From: MAG-120531 sp963934855
Lineage (GTDB): Bacteria > Bacteroidota > Bacteroidia > Flavobacteriales > Flavobacteriaceae
Reading direction: 5' to 3'
DNA length: 64,000 bases
Assembly: GCA_963934855.1 (NCBI GenBank)
Contig: CAWWAC010000006.1
Span: forward strand, 11,057 to 75,056
The first letter of the stretch is position 1. Each line of letters opens with the position of its first letter. The notes under the pieces were generated by a model. The model was not told the DNA's origin. It made no database searches and worked only from the letters and a program-made list of their open reading frames with translations. Shown here piece after piece: positions 27,910-37,568 of the stretch. A program made the translations under genes and the position numbers.

Positions 27910-28860
27910 ATGAAAAAAGTATTTTGTATTGGAGAGTTGCTCATAGATTTTGTAGCAGAAAACCAAGGGAGTGACCTAAAAAAAGCCTTCGTTTTTACCA
28001 AAAAAGCTGGGGGCGCTCCTGCTAATGTGGCTTGTGCTATTAATAAATTAGGTGGTTATGCCGCCTTTATTGGAGCTATTGGAAAAGATGCCTTTGGAGA
28101 TTTCCTATGGAATACCTTAGAATCGCACGAAGTAGACTTAAGTCTCACCCAAAAAAAAGACACCTTTACTACCTTAGCTTTTGTTTCCTTAGACGCTAAC
28201 GGAGAAAGGGATTTTGTATTTAGTAGAGGTGCGGATAAAGAATTGCAATACGATAGTAGTGTGAAACATTTATTTAACCAACAAATGGTTCACTTTGGGG
28301 CTGCCACATCCTTTTTGGGAGGCGCATTAGAAGAAGCCTATGGCCACTATTTATTTGACGCACTTACCCAACAAGCCTTTATTAGTTTTGATCCCAACTT
28401 TAGAACAGACCTTTGGAAAAAAAATCCAGAAACTTTTATCAAAAAATGTATGCCTTTTATAGAAAAGTCTCATCTCTGTAAATTTAGCCTCCAAGAAGCC
28501 TTGCTTTTATCTGGGAAAAGTCATTTAGAAGCCGCCTGTAAAGAGCTCCACGAATTTGGAGCCCCAATTATTTGTATCACTATGGGTGCAGAAGGTACGC
28601 TAGTGAGCACTCCAAAGTCAAAAAAACAAATACCTAGTACTCCAGTAAAAGTAGTAGACACCACAGGCGCTGGAGACGCCTTTATTGGTAGCTTACTCAG
28701 CCAAATTTCAAAGCTAAGTATTCCATTAGACCGTTTAGATCAGCAACTAGAAGTGCTTTACGCTATGGTTTCAAAAGCCAATAGGGCAGGCGCACTAACC
28801 ACAACAAAATACGGTGCTATTGCTGCCATCCCTGACAAAGAAATCCTAGAGAACAACTAA
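27910..28860 (+). CDS. PfkB-family carbohydrate kinase, fructokinase-like
   Basis: A 316-residue ribokinase-fold sugar kinase. The N-terminal PfkB signature is KAGGAPANVACAINKLGG, and the ATP/anion-hole signature VVDTTGAGDAFIGSLL holds the catalytic base D (in GAGDAF). Overall it looks like fructokinase (fructose to fructose-6-phosphate), but PfkB specificity is difficult to read from sequence. No sugar transporter or hydrolase is adjacent. The stop codon overlaps the convergent AlbA_2-type gene by four bases. Confidence 0.85.
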   Translation: MKKVFCIGELLIDFVAENQGSDLKKAFVFTKKAGGAPANVACAINKLGGYAAFIGAIGKDAFGDFLWNTLESHEVDLSLTQKKDTFTTLAFVSLDANGERDFVFSRGADKELQYDSSVKHLFNQQMVHFGAATSFLGGALEEAYGHYLFDALTQQAFISFDPNFRTDLWKKNPETFIKKCMPFIEKSHLCKFSLQEALLLSGKSHLEAACKELHEFGAPIICITMGAEGTLVSTPKSKKQIPSTPVKVVDTTGAGDAFIGSLLSQISKLSIPLDRLDQQLEVLYAMVSKANRAGALTTTKYGAIAAIPDKEILENN

Positions 28861-29993
28861 TTGTACTTCACCTTTCTGAGAATTCTCTGAGACTCTTTTA
28901 AGGTATTGTAAGCATTTGGGTATAGGCCTTTTAAAAGTGGTTTTGCCTGGTCTAATAAATCTTTTGCCTCTAAAAAACCATTAAAAAAACAGAGCAGTAA
29001 GGTCTCTGGTAACTGGTTAATACTAAATGTCTCTGCCTCACTAATGGTCCCCTGACCACCCAAGCGTTTCATTAATTCTTTAGAAGTATTAAAAACATGA
29101 TGCAGCATTTTTTCATCAAAAAGAGGAGGGGAAAACAACAATTCAGAATCTAAAGTATAAGTGCCATTTTCTTTAAAAACAATTTGTGTTTTTTCTAATG
29201 GGTAATGCTCCTGAACATCTCCCAAACCAAGACTCACGTATTCTACAATACTAAAAGAGTGATTGTCAAAGCTAATAATCACCTCATCTAAGGCAGAATA
29301 AAATAATTTTACCTGCTCTGTAATAAGCTCAATATCTACCCTTGAAAAATAAGTGACGTCTTTTATGCGCTTAGGCACTCCAGCCCAGCAAACCACAAAT
29401 TGATCTCTAAAAACCCTATAGCTGGATTCTAAATCTTTATGCCTGGTGTTTAAAAAATCTACCACTCCGTCTAAAGTGAGTTTAATATTGTTTTGAGCCC
29501 CCAACTCAATAGCACTAACAGCTACTTTATTTAAATCTTTTAGAGTAATTCCGTCGTATTTAGGTAAGCTTATACTTCCCTCTCTAAAAAACACAGCCCC
29601 ACCCAAATACTTCCAAATATTTTTCTTTAAACTACAGACTTTTCCAGAAGAGGCAATGGTCACCAGGCCCACTACTTTTCCCTCAGCTAAATCTGGAAAA
29701 TGAATGTTTTCATAGGAAATTATAGGAGGGTTATTTAGGTAGGCATTTACTAAATTCTGAATTTTAGAATCGTCAAAAAAGTCTACTCCAATAATTAAAT
29801 TCTCTTCATCTGTAACCCCAATCACTATAAAGGAGTGGTTGCTTGGATTGCTGTTGGCCAAAGCGCAAACATGCTTTAGAAACTTAGCCTTTCCCTCTTT
29901 AAAACCAATATCTATAGAACGCTTTTTGTCATAAAAACTATTCTCCCCATTATGAGACAATAAATTTTTAACCAAAAGACGTTTGTTTATCAT
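28857..29993 (-). CDS. AlbA_2/Schlafen-type putative DNA-binding protein
   Basis: A 378-residue protein. The N-terminal third carries the AlbA_2 (formerly AAA_4) core: residues 30-60 with FKEGKAKFLKHVCALANS, then SFIVIGVTDEENLIIGVDFFDD, as in Schlafen-like and putative transcriptional regulators. The rest (about 140-378) is helical and unrecognised. The start overlaps the stop of the SDR gene (ATGA), so translation is probably coupled. The 3' end overlaps the convergent kinase by four bases. The role is unknown: transcriptional control or nucleic-acid cleavage are both possible from the family, and neither is supported by context. Confidence 0.75.
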   Translation of the reverse strand: MINKRLLVKNLLSHNGENSFYDKKRSIDIGFKEGKAKFLKHVCALANSNPSNHSFIVIGVTDEENLIIGVDFFDDSKIQNLVNAYLNNPPIISYENIHFPDLAEGKVVGLVTIASSGKVCSLKKNIWKYLGGAVFFREGSISLPKYDGITLKDLNKVAVSAIELGAQNNIKLTLDGVVDFLNTRHKDLESSYRVFRDQFVVCWAGVPKRIKDVTYFSRVDIELITEQVKLFYSALDEVIISFDNHSFSIVEYVSLGLGDVQEHYPLEKTQIVFKENGTYTLDSELLFSPPLFDEKMLHHVFNTSKELMKRLGGQGTISEAETFSINQLPETLLLCFFNGFLEAKDLLDQAKPLLKGLYPNAYNTLKESQRILRKVKYN

Positions 29994-30754
29994 AATACTT
30001 TATGCAACGTTGTGCTATTGGCTTGGGCTGTAGGCATAATTACTAAATCTGCAATATTTACATGAGGGGGACAGCTAAGCATAAAGCCTATTGTTTCTGC
30101 AACATCTTGGGCTTGTAAAGGACTAAAGCCTTTATAGACTTGAGCCGCCCTATTTTGATCTCCTTTAAAGCGTACTTCACTAAATGACGTTGCAACCATT
30201 CCAGGATGTATTGCGCCCACTTTTATGCCGGTACCATTAAGATCAATTCTCATAGACTCATTAATAGCGTTTACCGCATGTTTAGAAGCACAGTATACAT
30301 TTCCTTTTGCATATACTTCCTTGCCTGCAGTAGAACCAATATGAATAATATGCCCTTTTTTTTGAGCCAACATTACGGGAAGTACCGCCTTAGACACATA
30401 CAATAAACCCTTTACATTAATGTCTAACATGGCATCCCAATCTTCTAATAAAGCGTCCTGAAAAAGATCCAAACCATGGGCATTTCCCGCGTTGTTAATC
30501 AGTACGTCTATCTCATTAAAAGGAGCCCCCAAGCTCTCAATGGCACTAAAAACTTCATTTTTATTTGCCACATTAAACAACAAGGTCTTTACATGTACTT
30601 GGCCGCTTACGGCCGATGCCACTTCTTCTAAACGTTCTAAATTTCTACCACACAAAACTAAATTATAGCCCATCTTGGCCAAATGCAAAGCAGTTGCTTT
30701 TCCTATGCCACTACTAGCCCCTGTAATAAGGGCCATTTGTTTTTTTGTTTTCAT
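29990..30754 (-). CDS. Short-chain dehydrogenase/reductase, YdfG-like
   Basis: A 254-residue SDR with classical motifs: cofactor turn ITGASSGIGKATAL, NNAGNA, the catalytic serine region HIGSTAG, and YCASKHAV (YxxxK). It is similar to NADP-dependent 3-hydroxy acid/serine dehydrogenases (YdfG). The start at 30754 leaves 13 bases to the aldo/keto reductase gene; a longer frame to 30781 would overlap it. It overlaps the AlbA_2-type gene by four bases, so three minus-strand genes form a compact operon. Confidence 0.88.
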   Translation of the reverse strand: MKTKKQMALITGASSGIGKATALHLAKMGYNLVLCGRNLERLEEVASAVSGQVHVKTLLFNVANKNEVFSAIESLGAPFNEIDVLINNAGNAHGLDLFQDALLEDWDAMLDINVKGLLYVSKAVLPVMLAQKKGHIIHIGSTAGKEVYAKGNVYCASKHAVNAINESMRIDLNGTGIKVGAIHPGMVATSFSEVRFKGDQNRAAQVYKGFSPLQAQDVAETIGFMLSCPPHVNIADLVIMPTAQANSTTLHKVL

Positions 30755-30767
30755 TTTATATATAATT

Positions 30768-31634
30768 TTAAGGAATATCATAACCCCTAAAGGCTGCTAA
30801 TAAATAGAACCAATCTTCAACTTCTATATGTATACTACAAGCATCTACAGCCGCTTGCTGCCGCGTTATTTGTGTGGTTCCAATAACCGGATGAATACAA
30901 GAGGGATGAACTAATAACCAAGCTAAAAGCAAACTATCTGTGGTAGTTTCATATTTTTTACACAACTTTTTAAAAGCCAGACCTAACGCGTGAGGAACTG
31001 ATTTTTCTACCATAAGGCCTCCTAACGGAGCCCAAGCCATAGGTAGTATATTGTGTGTCATAGAATGGTCTAGCTGACCGTTAAACATAGGCGCACTAAC
31101 AGCCAATGAAATTTCTATTTGATTGGCACTCACCTGACTTGTTTTCTGGATTAAATCTACTTGGCTTGGAGTAAAATTAGACACTCCAAAAGACTTTATA
31201 TAACCCTTTTTTAAAAGGAGTTCAACTGCTTCTTGAATTTCAACAGGGTTTATCAGTGGACTGGGTCTATGCAGTAGTAATAAATCTAAATAAGAGGTCT
31301 GTAATTTCTCCAAGGAACGCGCTACACTATCTAAAATATACTGTCTGGTATAATTGTAATGATTTAGCTGAGTGCCTCTCTTTTGATCTACCAATGCAAT
31401 GCCACATTTACTAATAAATTGAAGCTTTTCTCTAGGAACTCCAGAGGCGTTAAATCCTGCTCCAAAAGCGGCTTCAGTAGTGTAGTTGCCATAAATGTCT
31501 GCGTGGTCAAAAGAGGTAATCCCCATGGCCGCACAAGACGCTATCCTATGGGCAATTTCTGATTGAGATAAAGAGGCGCCCCATTGGCCCCAATTCATTG
31601 TTCCTGCAATAATTCTTGAATATTTAATAGCCAT
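30768..31634 (-). CDS. Aldo/keto reductase
   Basis: A 288-residue TIM-barrel NADPH-dependent oxidoreductase. The catalytic tetrad is visible: D and Y in SFDHADIYGNYTTEAAFG, K in FISKCG, and H in LLLHRPSP. It resembles the YdhF branch of the family. First gene of the operon with the SDR and AlbA_2-type genes. The substrate is unknown. Confidence 0.88.
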   Translation of the reverse strand: MAIKYSRIIAGTMNWGQWGASLSQSEIAHRIASCAAMGITSFDHADIYGNYTTEAAFGAGFNASGVPREKLQFISKCGIALVDQKRGTQLNHYNYTRQYILDSVARSLEKLQTSYLDLLLLHRPSPLINPVEIQEAVELLLKKGYIKSFGVSNFTPSQVDLIQKTSQVSANQIEISLAVSAPMFNGQLDHSMTHNILPMAWAPLGGLMVEKSVPHALGLAFKKLCKKYETTTDSLLLAWLLVHPSCIHPVIGTTQITRQQAAVDACSIHIEVEDWFYLLAAFRGYDIP

Positions 31635-31813
31635 TTAAATATATTTAATAAGATTCAAATAAGAGATAGAAATTTAAACTATTGCGCTCAAAAAGTTATT
31701 AAAGATTGAAATTAGTAATAAATTCCTTAAAAACTTCATAAAAATAGGGGGTTTAGACATTTTTTAACGGTGCATTAACAATCGGTCTATAAATAAATTT
31801 TTTAATTGCACCT

Positions 31814-31828
31814 CTATTTAATAAATAG
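31814..31828 (+). promoter_or_regulatory. Palindrome upstream of the moxR-bat operon
   Basis: CTATTTA-a-TAAATAG is a perfect 7-bp inverted repeat 31 bases before the moxR start. It may be an operator or part of the promoter; in AT-rich DNA a chance origin is also possible. Confidence 0.3.
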
Positions 31829-31859
31829 ACAATTCTTATATTGAAAACTTTAGGGAGCT

Positions 31860-32861
31860 ATGGAAGAAAATACAACAGTAGATATTAGTGCTATCAATGA
31901 AAAAATAGCCAAGGAGAGTGCGTTTGTAGATGCACTCATGGGGGAAATGAACAAGGTGATTGTAGGTCAAAAACACATGGTAGAAAGACTTATTATTGGT
32001 CTTTTAGGGCAGGGACACATCTTGTTGGAAGGAGTGCCTGGGCTAGCAAAAACATTGGCTATAAATACCTTGGCAAAAGCAGTAAAAGGAAGCTTTAGTA
32101 GAATTCAATTTACGCCAGACTTACTTCCTGCAGATGTAGTGGGAACTATGATTTTTAATATGAAAGAGAATGATTTCACTATTAAAAAAGGACCTATTTT
32201 TGCTAACTTTGTGTTAGCAGATGAGATTAATAGAGCACCAGCTAAAGTACAGTCTGCTCTGCTAGAAGCCATGCAAGAAAAGCAGGTGACCATTGGAGAT
32301 GAAACTTTTATTCTAGACAGGCCCTTTCTAGTCCTGGCCACTCAAAACCCAGTAGAACAAGAAGGAACTTACCCTCTACCAGAAGCACAAGTAGACCGTT
32401 TTATGCTTAAGACAGTGATTACATACCCAAAAATGACTGAAGAGCAAATGGTCATGAGACAAAGCCTAAAAGGAGCTTATGAAAAGGTAAACCCCGTGGT
32501 AAGTGTAGCGCAAATTTTATCTGCCCAAGCGGCTGTAAGAGAAGTTTACATGGATGAGAAAATTGAAAAATATATTTTAGACCTAATCTTTGCCACACGT
32601 TTTCCAGAAAAATACAATTTAGAGAGCTTAAGCCCTCTTATTAGTTTTGGAGCGTCACCTAGAGGGAGTATTAACCTAGCCATGGCAGCTAAGTGTTATG
32701 CATTTATTAAAAAACGAGGCTATGTAATTCCTGAAGATGTAAGAGCAGTAGTACATGACGTACTCAGACATAGAATTGGTATTACCTATGAGGCGGAAGC
32801 AGAAAATATAACTTCAGAGGACATTATCAATACCATCGTAAACGAAATAGAAGTGCCTTAG
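31860..32861 (+). CDS. MoxR-type AAA+ ATPase
   Basis: A 333-residue AAA_3 family ATPase, a chaperone-like partner of VWA proteins. Walker A is GVPGLAKT and Walker B is VLADEINRA, followed by ATQNPVEQEGTYPLPEAQ (sensor region) and the C-terminal lid. First gene of the bat operon; DUF58 follows after 53 bases. In Bacteroidota this arrangement (MoxR, DUF58, BatA-E) is linked to aerotolerance and stress or maturation functions in the envelope. Confidence 0.93.
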   Translation: MEENTTVDISAINEKIAKESAFVDALMGEMNKVIVGQKHMVERLIIGLLGQGHILLEGVPGLAKTLAINTLAKAVKGSFSRIQFTPDLLPADVVGTMIFNMKENDFTIKKGPIFANFVLADEINRAPAKVQSALLEAMQEKQVTIGDETFILDRPFLVLATQNPVEQEGTYPLPEAQVDRFMLKTVITYPKMTEEQMVMRQSLKGAYEKVNPVVSVAQILSAQAAVREVYMDEKIEKYILDLIFATRFPEKYNLESLSPLISFGASPRGSINLAMAAKCYAFIKKRGYVIPEDVRAVVHDVLRHRIGITYEAEAENITSEDIINTIVNEIEVP

Positions 32862-32914
32862 GCCGCAATGAGTAGCACTTAAATTAACTTAAAAGAGGCT
32901 ATTTCAATACGCAT

Positions 32915-33784
32915 ATGGAGACCAAAGACTTATTAAAAAAAGTTCGTAAAATAGAAATCAAAACTAGGAAGCTATCTGACCACATTTTTGGTGGAGAGTA
33001 TCATTCTACCTTTAAAGGAAAGGGAATGACTTTCTCAGAAGTTAGGCAGTACCAGTTTGGAGATGACGTAAGGGCCATTGACTGGAATGTGACCGCTAGA
33101 CAAAATGAGCCATATATAAAAGTCTTTGAGGAAGAGCGAGAGCTCACCATGATGATGGTAGTAGATGTGAGTGGTTCTGGACTTTTTGGAACAGTTTCAC
33201 AGTTTAAAAAAGATTTAATTACAGAAATAACCGCCACCCTTGCTTTCTCTGCTATACAAAATAATGACAAAGTAGGACTCCTCTTATTTTCAGACCAAAT
33301 AGAATTATTTATACCTCCTAAAAAAGGGAAAAGTCACGTCCTAAGAATTATTAGAGATCTCATAGAGTTTGCTCCTAAAAGCCAAAAAACAGACCTTTCA
33401 TTTGCACTAAAATATTTAGGAAATGTGCTCAAGAAAAAAGCCATCGTATTTGTGCTTTCAGATTTTATTTCTGAAGACTATATGCAAAGCCTAAGAATAG
33501 TAGGGAAAAAACATGACCTTACTGGAATTAGGGTATTTGACCCTAAAGAAGCGGCTATTCCGAATATTGGTTTGGTCTCTATGCTAGACTCAGAAACAGG
33601 CATAATAAAAACAGTAGCTACCCAATCTAAGCGGGTGAGAAGTGAGTATGAGGCCTACCAAAGAGAGAGGCAAGAGTATTTTTCTGAGAGTTTTAAAAAA
33701 TCTGGCTGTGGGAGCATTCAATGCAGAGTAGATGAGAGTTATGTAAAAAAATTGTTAGGATATTTTAAACAAAGAGGAAGGTGA
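32915..33784 (+). CDS. DUF58 protein of the Bat operon
   Basis: A 289-residue DUF58 protein. The signature region YQFGDDVRAIDWNVTAR is followed by a VWA-like fold starting MMVVDVSGSG (DxSxS-type metal site). It works with MoxR ATPases in an unknown way. No membrane segment is visible, so it is probably cytoplasmic. The stop codon overlaps a possible GTG start of the next gene. Confidence 0.9.
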   Translation: METKDLLKKVRKIEIKTRKLSDHIFGGEYHSTFKGKGMTFSEVRQYQFGDDVRAIDWNVTARQNEPYIKVFEEERELTMMMVVDVSGSGLFGTVSQFKKDLITEITATLAFSAIQNNDKVGLLLFSDQIELFIPPKKGKSHVLRIIRDLIEFAPKSQKTDLSFALKYLGNVLKKKAIVFVLSDFISEDYMQSLRIVGKKHDLTGIRVFDPKEAAIPNIGLVSMLDSETGIIKTVATQSKRVRSEYEAYQRERQEYFSESFKKSGCGSIQCRVDESYVKKLLGYFKQRGR

Positions 33785-33786
33785 AA

Positions 33787-35502
33787 ATGTCTAGAAATCC
33801 ATTGTATTTAAAAATCACAAAAATACGCACTGCTACAAAGCTTTGGTATTGTTTGTTTATCTATGCCTTGTGCGCACTACTCCCCCTACAGGCACAGCAA
33901 ACAGGCAAAACACAGCAAAAAACCAAGAACAAACAAGAAGCAGCTGCCTACACACCAACTGCCGTTATAGACACTACAAGCATAGCCATTGGCCAACAAA
34001 TAGAACTCCTAATATCTGTATCTATTAATCCTACAGACTTGGTTAATTTTCCTGAAGATCCTATGGGTTTTTTACCCCTAGAATTGGTTAGAAGTTCATC
34101 TATTGACTCTCTTGAATATGAAGGGAAATTAAGGCTTATTAAAAAATATGCACTCACTCAGTTTGACTCTGGTACCTATATTATTCCAAAACAAAAAGTA
34201 CTGGTCAATAATCAATTGTTCTTTACAGGCATAAACCAACTAAGAGTGACAGATGTAGCGGTAGATACTTTGGTTCAAAATCTATACGACATAAAACCCC
34301 TTACAGAAGTAGAGAAAATTACCACCTATGAGTGGTTGTGGCAACTCTTGTTTGCGCTTCTTGGCTTAGCTGCCTTAGTCTTTGCCTATCTAAGAATGAA
34401 ACACAAACGTAAATTAGCAGCCCAAAATCTAGTACTCCCAGCGTATGACAGGGCATTATTAGCCTTAGACAACTTAGAAAAATCTAAATACCTCCTAAAG
34501 GAAGAATACAAAGAATACTACAGTGAACTTACGGGAATTGTAAGAAATTTTTTAGAAGAAGAAGTTCATATTGCTGCGCTTGAAAGCACCACAGATCAGC
34601 TCATTGAAAAATTAGAATTACTCACTCATGCAGGTGCACTTACTCTAGACCCTGCTACAATTGCTCAGTTTAAAAAGATTTTACAAACTGCAGATCTTGT
34701 AAAATTTGCTAAATCCACTCCAGAGATTGCAGTAGCAGAACAGGATAGAAGCCAGCTTAAACAAATTGTTGTGAAAACAAAACAAGCCATTGCACCTCCA
34801 TCGGAAGCAGAAATAGCAGCAGCAGCTGCTAGTGAAGCAGCTCAAAAAGCAAGAGAACTAAATAGGTCTAGGAAGAGAAAACTAGTGGTTGGAGGCTTGG
34901 TGATTTCCGGAATTATACTGGGAGCTCTTGGATATTATGGCCCCGAAAACGTATGGGACACAGCCCTGAGAAACCCAAATAAAATACTGCTTGAAAAAGA
35001 TTGGATAACAAGTGAATACGGAGTGCCTGCAGTGACCATTGAGACACCGGAAGTACTAGTTAGAGACCTCACTACCCCCCTTAAAGAAGGGGTGCTTTCC
35101 CTTCAAAAATTTAGTTATACACACCCAAAAGGAGTGCTGTTTATTCACTTAGAAACAAAAAGATTTGCAGCAGAAGAAGATCCAGATTTTAATGCCCTTA
35201 CAGAAATAGGCTTAAAAGAGTTAGAGTCTATTGGTGCTAAAAATATTATTACCAAGCAAGAAAATTTTGAAGCTCAAGAGGGAATAAAAGGAATGAAAAC
35301 ATTTGGTACTGCAGACTTTAAAGTTGGCAATCAAAGTAGCATGACTAAAGAAGATTATATATTACTTTATTTTGGAGGAAAAGGCTATGTGCAATCTGTC
35401 AGTATGAGGTGGATAGATGGAGACCCATACGCGGCAGAAATATCTGAAAAAATTATGCGCAGTATTGCCTTTGAAAAAATAACAGAAAACAAGAAACCCT
35501 AA
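33787..35502 (+). CDS. BatD-like membrane protein of the Bat operon
   Basis: A 571-residue protein. It has an N-terminal signal/anchor (LWYCLFIYALCALLPLQAQ), a periplasmic beta domain like BatD/DUF4381 (about 50-175), one membrane segment near 183-203 (LFALLGLAALVFAYL), a cytoplasmic helical part, a second segment near 365-385 (LVVGGLVISGIILGALGYYG), and a C-terminal domain of about 180 residues I do not recognise. A GTG at 33781 overlapping the DUF58 stop is an alternative start. Its position between DUF58 and BatA suggests it is a subunit or partner of the same complex. Confidence 0.75.
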   Translation: MSRNPLYLKITKIRTATKLWYCLFIYALCALLPLQAQQTGKTQQKTKNKQEAAAYTPTAVIDTTSIAIGQQIELLISVSINPTDLVNFPEDPMGFLPLELVRSSSIDSLEYEGKLRLIKKYALTQFDSGTYIIPKQKVLVNNQLFFTGINQLRVTDVAVDTLVQNLYDIKPLTEVEKITTYEWLWQLLFALLGLAALVFAYLRMKHKRKLAAQNLVLPAYDRALLALDNLEKSKYLLKEEYKEYYSELTGIVRNFLEEEVHIAALESTTDQLIEKLELLTHAGALTLDPATIAQFKKILQTADLVKFAKSTPEIAVAEQDRSQLKQIVVKTKQAIAPPSEAEIAAAAASEAAQKARELNRSRKRKLVVGGLVISGIILGALGYYGPENVWDTALRNPNKILLEKDWITSEYGVPAVTIETPEVLVRDLTTPLKEGVLSLQKFSYTHPKGVLFIHLETKRFAAEEDPDFNALTEIGLKELESIGAKNIITKQENFEAQEGIKGMKTFGTADFKVGNQSSMTKEDYILLYFGGKGYVQSVSMRWIDGDPYAAEISEKIMRSIAFEKITENKKP

Positions 35503-35505
35503 CTA

Positions 35506-36501
35506 ATGGAATTGAATACAGACTTTGCAAACCCAGAATTTCTATGGCTCTTATGTGTATTGCCACTGCTGATGGTTTGGTATGTCTTAAAAAATAAAAA
35601 AGGAAACATCGCTTTAAAAATGCCTAGTACAAAAGGTTTTGGAGAGAGCTATTTTTCTAAAGCAAAACACTTATTGTTTGTTCTTAGATTGACAGCTATT
35701 AGTGCCCTAATTATAGGTTTGGCAAGGCCTCAAAATACTTCAGAAACCACTAAGACAGAAACAACAAAAGGGATAGACATTGTGATGGCCATAGATGTAT
35801 CTTCCAGCATGCTGGCCAAAGATTTAAGCCCCAACAGGCTGGTTGCTTTAAAAAAAGTAGCTGCGGCCTTTATAAATGGCAGACCCAATGATAGAATAGG
35901 TTTGGTAGTCTATGCAGGAGAGAGTTATACCAAAACCCCCATTACCTCAGACAAACGACTAGTGCTAGAAGCTTTAAAAGAAATTAAATATGGAGAGCTC
36001 AATGACGGAACTGCCATAGGTATGGGCTTGGCTACCGCCGTAAACAGATTAAAAGACAGTGAAGCGCTTAGTAAGGTAATTATTTTACTCACAGATGGGG
36101 TAAATAACGCAGGCTTCATAGAGCCAGCTACTGCAGCTGAATTGGCTGTAGAATACCAAATTAAAACCTATACTATAGGCCTTGGAACCAATGGAAATGC
36201 ACTATCTCCAATTGCCTATAATCCAGATGGAAGTTTTAGATATGGAATGGCAGAGGTTCAAATAGATGAAAAATTACTAGAAAAAGTAGCTGGTGTTACA
36301 GGAGGTAAATATTTTAGAGCCACAAATAATAAAAAATTAGAACAAATCTATGAAGAAATTAACAGCCTTGAAAAAACAGAGGTAGAGACTTTTAAGTTCT
36401 ATGCATATGAAGAGAAATTTAGACCTTGGGCCATTGCAGCTCTCATATTATTTATAGCAGAGTGGGTTCTTAAAAATACCCTATTTAAAAGTTTTATTTA
36501 G
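35506..36501 (+). CDS. batA: BatA, VWA-domain membrane protein
   Basis: A 331-residue aerotolerance protein. It has two N-terminal membrane segments, a VWA domain with metal-ion site IVMAIDVSSSMLAKD (DxSxS) and ILLTDGVNNAG, and a C-terminal membrane segment (WAIAALILFIAEWVL). It lies four bases after the preceding gene and 11 before batB. BatA and BatB are thought to form an inner-membrane complex. Confidence 0.92.
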   Translation: MELNTDFANPEFLWLLCVLPLLMVWYVLKNKKGNIALKMPSTKGFGESYFSKAKHLLFVLRLTAISALIIGLARPQNTSETTKTETTKGIDIVMAIDVSSSMLAKDLSPNRLVALKKVAAAFINGRPNDRIGLVVYAGESYTKTPITSDKRLVLEALKEIKYGELNDGTAIGMGLATAVNRLKDSEALSKVIILLTDGVNNAGFIEPATAAELAVEYQIKTYTIGLGTNGNALSPIAYNPDGSFRYGMAEVQIDEKLLEKVAGVTGGKYFRATNNKKLEQIYEEINSLEKTEVETFKFYAYEEKFRPWAIAALILFIAEWVLKNTLFKSFI

Positions 36502-36512
36502 CATAAAATCAG

Positions 36513-37568
36513 ATGATTCAGTTAGATCAGAAAATATATTTGTACGCTTTCATTCTCCTACCGCTTATGGTTATGGGTTACTTTATGCTACAGCTTTGGA
36601 AGAAAAAAGCCCAAAAAAACTTTTCGGATCCAATACTTCTTAAAAAATTAGCGCCAAAAAAATCAAAATTTAAAAACACTTTTAAACTCATTTTACAATT
36701 ACTAGGGGTTGCGTGTATTATTGTTGCACTTATAAATCCAAAGGCTGGTACCAAGTTAGAAACAGTGAAAAGAGAAGGTGTAGACATTGTTTTTGCGGTA
36801 GACGTTTCCAAAAGTATGCTGGCAGAAGATATTGCGCCAAACAGAATGGAGAAAGCCAAAAGATTGGTTTCGGAAATCATTAATGAGCTAGCCAGTGACA
36901 GAATTGGAATTATTGCATACGCGGCACAAGCCTACCCACAATTAGCAATTACAACAGATTACGGCGCAGCTAAAATGTTTTTACAAAGCATGAATACAGA
37001 CATGCTTTCCTCTCAGGGAACAGCCATTTCAGACGCCATAGATTTAGCCACTACTTATTACAATGACGCTGCACAAACCAATAGGGTGCTTTTTATTGTT
37101 TCTGACGGAGAAGACCATTCAGACGGTGCCGCTACCGCAGCTGTTTCAGACGCAGTAGCGGCTGGAATTAGAATATTCACTATTGGCGTAGGTACGGAAA
37201 AAGGAGCCCCTATTCCCATTAAGAAAAAAGGGGTGATAGAAAGCCTAAAAAGAGACTCTGAAGGAGAAGTAGTCATTACTGCGCTCCAGCCGCAAACCCT
37301 CAAAGACATTGCACAAGAAGGGAATGGAATTTATATAGACGGAGAAAATACCGCAGCAGCAGTAGAGGCTATAAAAGAACAGTTAAACCAAATGGATAAA
37401 ATGACTTTTGAGGCCAAACAATTTTCAGACTATAAAGACCAATTTCAATGGTTTTTAGGGATGGGGCTTTTATTATTGCTTATAGACTTTTTTGTGCTAG
37501 AAGGCAAAACAGCATGGATTTCAAGACTTAACCTATTTAATGAAAAAGAAGATGAAAAAGATATGTAG
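36513..37568 (+). CDS. batB: BatB, VWA-domain membrane protein
   Basis: A 351-residue paralogue of BatA. It has N-terminal membrane segments, VWA metal site FAVDVSKSMLAEDIAPNRMEKAKR and VSDGEDHSDGAA, and a C-terminal membrane segment (WFLGMGLLLLLIDFFVL). The 3' end overlaps the batC start region by up to 29 bases, suggesting coupled translation. Confidence 0.92.
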   Translation: MIQLDQKIYLYAFILLPLMVMGYFMLQLWKKKAQKNFSDPILLKKLAPKKSKFKNTFKLILQLLGVACIIVALINPKAGTKLETVKREGVDIVFAVDVSKSMLAEDIAPNRMEKAKRLVSEIINELASDRIGIIAYAAQAYPQLAITTDYGAAKMFLQSMNTDMLSSQGTAISDAIDLATTYYNDAAQTNRVLFIVSDGEDHSDGAATAAVSDAVAAGIRIFTIGVGTEKGAPIPIKKKGVIESLKRDSEGEVVITALQPQTLKDIAQEGNGIYIDGENTAAAVEAIKEQLNQMDKMTFEAKQFSDYKDQFQWFLGMGLLLLLIDFFVLEGKTAWISRLNLFNEKEDEKDM

